A stretch of DNA of 64,000 nucleotides from Pseudovibrio sp. Alg231-02. GTDB taxonomy: Bacteria; Pseudomonadota; Alphaproteobacteria; Rhizobiales; Stappiaceae. The position numbers and the translations under genes are program-made. Location: assembly GCF_900143565.1 (NCBI RefSeq), contig NZ_FREX01000005.1, positions 186,001 to 250,000 of the forward strand, in the 5' to 3' direction. Positions 61,164 through 64,000 of the stretch are shown piece after piece (position 1 is the stretch's first letter; each line of letters opens with the position of its first letter). The notes under the pieces are model-generated. The model was not told where the DNA came from, did not search any database, and worked only from the letters and a program-made list of their open reading frames with translations.

Positions 61164-64000
61164 TCAATCGGAGAGGAAGCCAGCTGGCATACCAAACGCT
61201 TCCTCCAGAGAGCTCAGTGTTGCATCAGGATCTGCGGTTCCATCAGCGACCGCTTCCACATTCACATTCCCCGGCCCACGCGGCACCACATCACGGCGCT
61301 TCAAGTCCCGCTTCGGAGCTGCGATCACCCGTGATTTCTTCGGTGTTGTAGCTGCAACCGCAGGCGTTGACGCCTCTCCCGGCTTGGCTACAGGCATGAC
61401 AACCTTAGAGGTATCAGTGTTCGCAACGGCTCCTTCGGCAAGAGGAGGCAGATCACCATCCCCAACCGAGGCTGTAGTCACATCATTATCTTCTGCTGAT
61501 GGCTGAGCAAGCACGGCTGGTTCAGCTGCCACATCCTTAGCAGCTTCAGGTGACGCAACAGCCGCATCTCTTGCAGCAGCAGCCCGCAAACGCTGCGCCT
61601 CTTCAACTGTCTTTGCAGTTTCAAGATCCTTCGCCAGCTTTTCAGAAAGCTTTTGTGTCTGCTTCACATCACCAAAAGACGCGCTTGCATACTCTTGAAT
61701 ATCGACAGGCTCAAAGCTCGGAAGGTTGATCGATCCACGGATCTTCAGCGGTGCCATATCCGCGGTCTGCGTCGTTGCAGCTCCCTCATCATCCAGCTTG
61801 GACTGATCGAGCAGGCTTGGCTGCAGATACCACAGGACCTCACCATCTTTGATGTTGATCGCACCGCGTCCTTCAACCAATGCAGTCTTGCTTTGCAACG
61901 TCAGTGCCTGAAATTCAGCAGTACCCTGATCAAAGATCACATCAGCACCCCAGCTGGAAAATTCAGTCTGATCATTGTCCGTAAACGGCCAACCCGTAAT
62001 GCCTTTGCCCCCGACAGAGGCAACCAACCGATCCACATCCAATTCATGCAACATGCCGTTGCCAAGCTGAAAGCTGAGCGCTCCACCCATATTGACCCAG
62101 AGGTCACTCGGTGTCTTACCGGAGGTGTTCACATCCATTTCAGCATACAGATTACCATCAACCCGCGGCATATCACTGAGCGATGCAAGGAATGGAGCCG
62201 CATCAATACCTTTTAGCGAGAACTCAGCAGAGATACCCGGTTTAACCGTTGCGCCGTTCAGAAGAAGTTTGCCAGCACCCTCGCCTTGATAAAGGCCAAC
62301 ACGGGCAACATCCAAAGCCAATCGGCCATCAGACAGCGCTGCTTTCAGCTCTGCATTCCGTCCACGAAGCGCACCAAGCTTCAGGTCCTGAATGGAAAGC
62401 GCCAGGTCCAGATCAAAACTGCGCAAGACGGAGAAGTCATAAGCGCCCTCGCCCTTGGCATTCTTCTCATCACTGCGAGAGAACATCTTATCGAAAGACG
62501 CATGCGCAACTTCCAATTCACCACTGAGCTTTGGAACTTCACCTGTATCCAGACGGCCAGTTCCTTTGAGGCTTGTGTCATCCAGAACAAACCGCGCATT
62601 CTCAAAGGCGACACCGCTATCATCAGCTTCAAACTGACCAGAAAGCTCCAGCTTCTGACCGCGCAGATAGCGAGGGAGCGGTCGACCATACCAACGGGCA
62701 AAATTGCTGAAGTCATCTGTCTGGAAAGCAAAGATCCCATCAAAGCCATCACGCAATGAGTACGGACCAGTCAAACTCCCGGAAAACATCTCACTGGAGA
62801 ACGCGAGATCTATATTCGCATCAGAGCGCAGACCACCCTGCAAAACAATCGGCTCACCATGCCAGCGCGCGGTGCCTTGCAGCTGTAGTGGCTGAGACAG
62901 GCCTGAGAAGACAAAAGTCAGATCCATGTCATCAAGAGCTTCGTCGCGCCCTTCAACCGCCAGCATATTTGGCAGGTGAATGTCAGCGACACGCCCCTTC
63001 CGCAGGATCGCACCACCATCAACTTCCAGCGCAGCAACCAACTCATCATAGGATTGGCCAACGCCGTAGAACGAAGCATCTACATTGGCAAAACCGGATG
63101 CAGGAACATCCAGCCCAACCAAGCGCAAAAGCTGCTCAAAATTCAATGACTGTCCGCTGACCTGCCCCTTCAACTCATAACCGTCTTCAAGGTAGTTCAG
63201 CGCAATGTTGCCGCCAAAGCCAACAGAGCCAGCAGTAATGGAAAGGTCTTTTGTGCGAACCCCACGTTGACGGAACTGCAGCTCACTTGTCAGTGCACCA
63301 CTGCCAACACCTTCTGGCAAGTTCGCATCCTGTTGTGCAGCAACAGCAGCAAGGCTCGGCAACTCAACAGAAACTTGTAGTGTGCCAACGGGCCGTGCAC
63401 CAAAGGCAAGCTGGCCATTAAAACGAACTTTCTCTTGAGCAGGTCCAGTTACATGAGCCTCAACAGACGTCGCGCGAGCCTCGCTCAGCGCGGTAACTGA
63501 TCCAACACGCCCACCAACAACATAACGCTCGTCACTCTGATTAAACGCACCTTCTGCTGTCAGGCCATCACCGTCATGCTCAAAATTAAGCACGAGATCG
63601 ATCTCAGAAAGAACTATTGGTGCTTCTTGCTCAGGTTCACTGTAAGAAACGACACCTTTTTGAATGCTGACGGTGTCCAAGTCCAACTGCTGCATAAAGG
63701 AAGCAACGCGGCCTGCAATATTTGCAGCAACCAGAGAGGCTTCCCCTTCGTCACCCTCAGAAAGCTGCGGCTGCCAGGACGCGCCGCCTTTCTGATCAAA
63801 TTCAAGCGTCCACTCTGGCTCGACAAGCTCAATGTTGCGGATGATGTTGCCACCAGTCAGCAAACGCAGAGAGTTCAGCTCGAACCGGGCTTTCTCTACC
63901 CGTGCAAACTCAATCCCGTCAGCTCGCGCAACACCTGCAACGCCAACATTATCAACTTCAATCGCCAGTGTCGGAAACAGATCCACACTCGTGCGCCCGT
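61164..64000 (-). CDS. AsmA family protein (5' end outside window)
   Basis: At least 945 residues; the frame runs off the right edge, so the N-terminal membrane anchor is missing. The repetitive AsmA/DUF748-like beta-structure is plain (LFPTLAIEVDNVGV, GGNIIRNIELVEPEWTLEFDQKGG, repeated DGFF-type strands). AsmA-like proteins span the periplasm as a groove and move lipids toward the outer membrane. The C-terminal 200 residues are a low-complexity, Ala/Pro/Thr-rich tail ending near RGPGNVNVEAVAD, beyond the common length. Single gene with its own terminator. Confidence 0.87.
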   Translation of the reverse strand, partial: GRTSVDLFPTLAIEVDNVGVAGVARADGIEFARVEKARFELNSLRLLTGGNIIRNIELVEPEWTLEFDQKGGASWQPQLSEGDEGEASLVAANIAGRVASFMQQLDLDTVSIQKGVVSYSEPEQEAPIVLSEIDLVLNFEHDGDGLTAEGAFNQSDERYVVGGRVGSVTALSEARATSVEAHVTGPAQEKVRFNGQLAFGARPVGTLQVSVELPSLAAVAAQQDANLPEGVGSGALTSELQFRQRGVRTKDLSITAGSVGFGGNIALNYLEDGYELKGQVSGQSLNFEQLLRLVGLDVPASGFANVDASFYGVGQSYDELVAALEVDGGAILRKGRVADIHLPNMLAVEGRDEALDDMDLTFVFSGLSQPLQLQGTARWHGEPIVLQGGLRSDANIDLAFSSEMFSGSLTGPYSLRDGFDGIFAFQTDDFSNFARWYGRPLPRYLRGQKLELSGQFEADDSGVAFENARFVLDDTSLKGTGRLDTGEVPKLSGELEVAHASFDKMFSRSDEKNAKGEGAYDFSVLRSFDLDLALSIQDLKLGALRGRNAELKAALSDGRLALDVARVGLYQGEGAGKLLLNGATVKPGISAEFSLKGIDAAPFLASLSDMPRVDGNLYAEMDVNTSGKTPSDLWVNMGGALSFQLGNGMLHELDVDRLVASVGGKGITGWPFTDNDQTEFSSWGADVIFDQGTAEFQALTLQSKTALVEGRGAINIKDGEVLWYLQPSLLDQSKLDDEGAATTQTADMAPLKIRGSINLPSFEPVDIQEYASASFGDVKQTQKLSEKLAKDLETAKTVEEAQRLRAAAARDAAVASPEAAKDVAAEPAVLAQPSAEDNDVTTASVGDGDLPPLAEGAVANTDTSKVVMPVAKPGEASTPAVAATTPKKSRVIAAPKRDLKRRDVVPRGPGNVNVEAVADGTADPDATLSSLEEAFGMPAGFLSD

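Overview
The window reads as ordinary, gene-dense chromosome from a heterotrophic alphaproteobacterium. It is rich in ABC and TRAP uptake systems for acids, peptides and organophosphonates, and it also carries a long-chain acyl-CoA ligase fused into a Liv operon, a DUF2937 protein, a CobW/WD40 pair and an AsmA protein with a Pro/Ala-rich tail. Moderate GC and gene content resemble marine Stappiaceae/Rhodobacteraceae-type bacteria such as Pseudovibrio. That placement is inference; no rRNA gene is present to settle it. I see no tRNA, rRNA, CRISPR array, transposase or phage gene.

Layout: 1-682 is the 5' part of a secreted RNase T2 gene. 806-8024 (minus) is an acyl-CoA ligase plus branched-chain-type ABC transporter operon. 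8475-11813 (minus) is a TakP-like TRAP operon. 12518-14374 is a one-piece ZevA/ZevB-like metal transporter. 14605-16649 has leucine dehydrogenase and a LysR regulator. 16676-19301 is a CobW GTPase, WD40 and DUF2937 operon. 19496-24503 holds an aminotransferase, a protease-inhibitor-like protein, a LacI regulator, a DinB protein and a MarR regulator. 24681-27615 has an orphan ABC ATPase and a creatininase separated by an AT-rich gene for a secreted protein with a possible caspase-like His/Cys pair. 27730-29425 has a B12-type radical SAM protein and an ArsC-like protein. 29739-35106 is a complete dipeptide/oligopeptide ABC operon with a fused double ATPase. 35307-42234 holds small regulators and enzymes (TetR plus periplasmic VOC protein, EEP nuclease, methyltransferase, SHMT-like enzyme, two LysR). 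42505-44730 is a copper P-type ATPase. 45066-46943 is an orphan TRAP binding protein with a FadR-type regulator. 47141-48694 is a CYTH-CHAD protein.

48703-57561 is a nearly complete C-P lyase cluster: phnF diverges from phnGHIJKL, followed by a hexapeptide acetyltransferase, a DUF1045 2H phosphoesterase, phnM and phnN. A clean inverted repeat in the phnF-phnG gap is the likely PhnF operator. phnP and phnCDE are absent, and the DUF1045 protein carries the two HxT motifs expected of a cyclic-phosphate hydrolase, so it is a good candidate to take the place of PhnP. 57512-61054 holds a TetR regulator divergent from a two-subunit molybdenum hydroxylase (IorA/IorB type). 61164-64000 is a large AsmA-family protein cut by the right edge.

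The observations most worth following are the DUF1045/PhnP substitution, the secreted His/Cys protein lying inside what looks like a broken ABC operon, the ZevA-ZevB fusion near a zinc-type CobW protein, the + strand terminator that ends a 500-base stretch with no recognised gene (21560-22120), and several perfect operator-like palindromes next to regulators.
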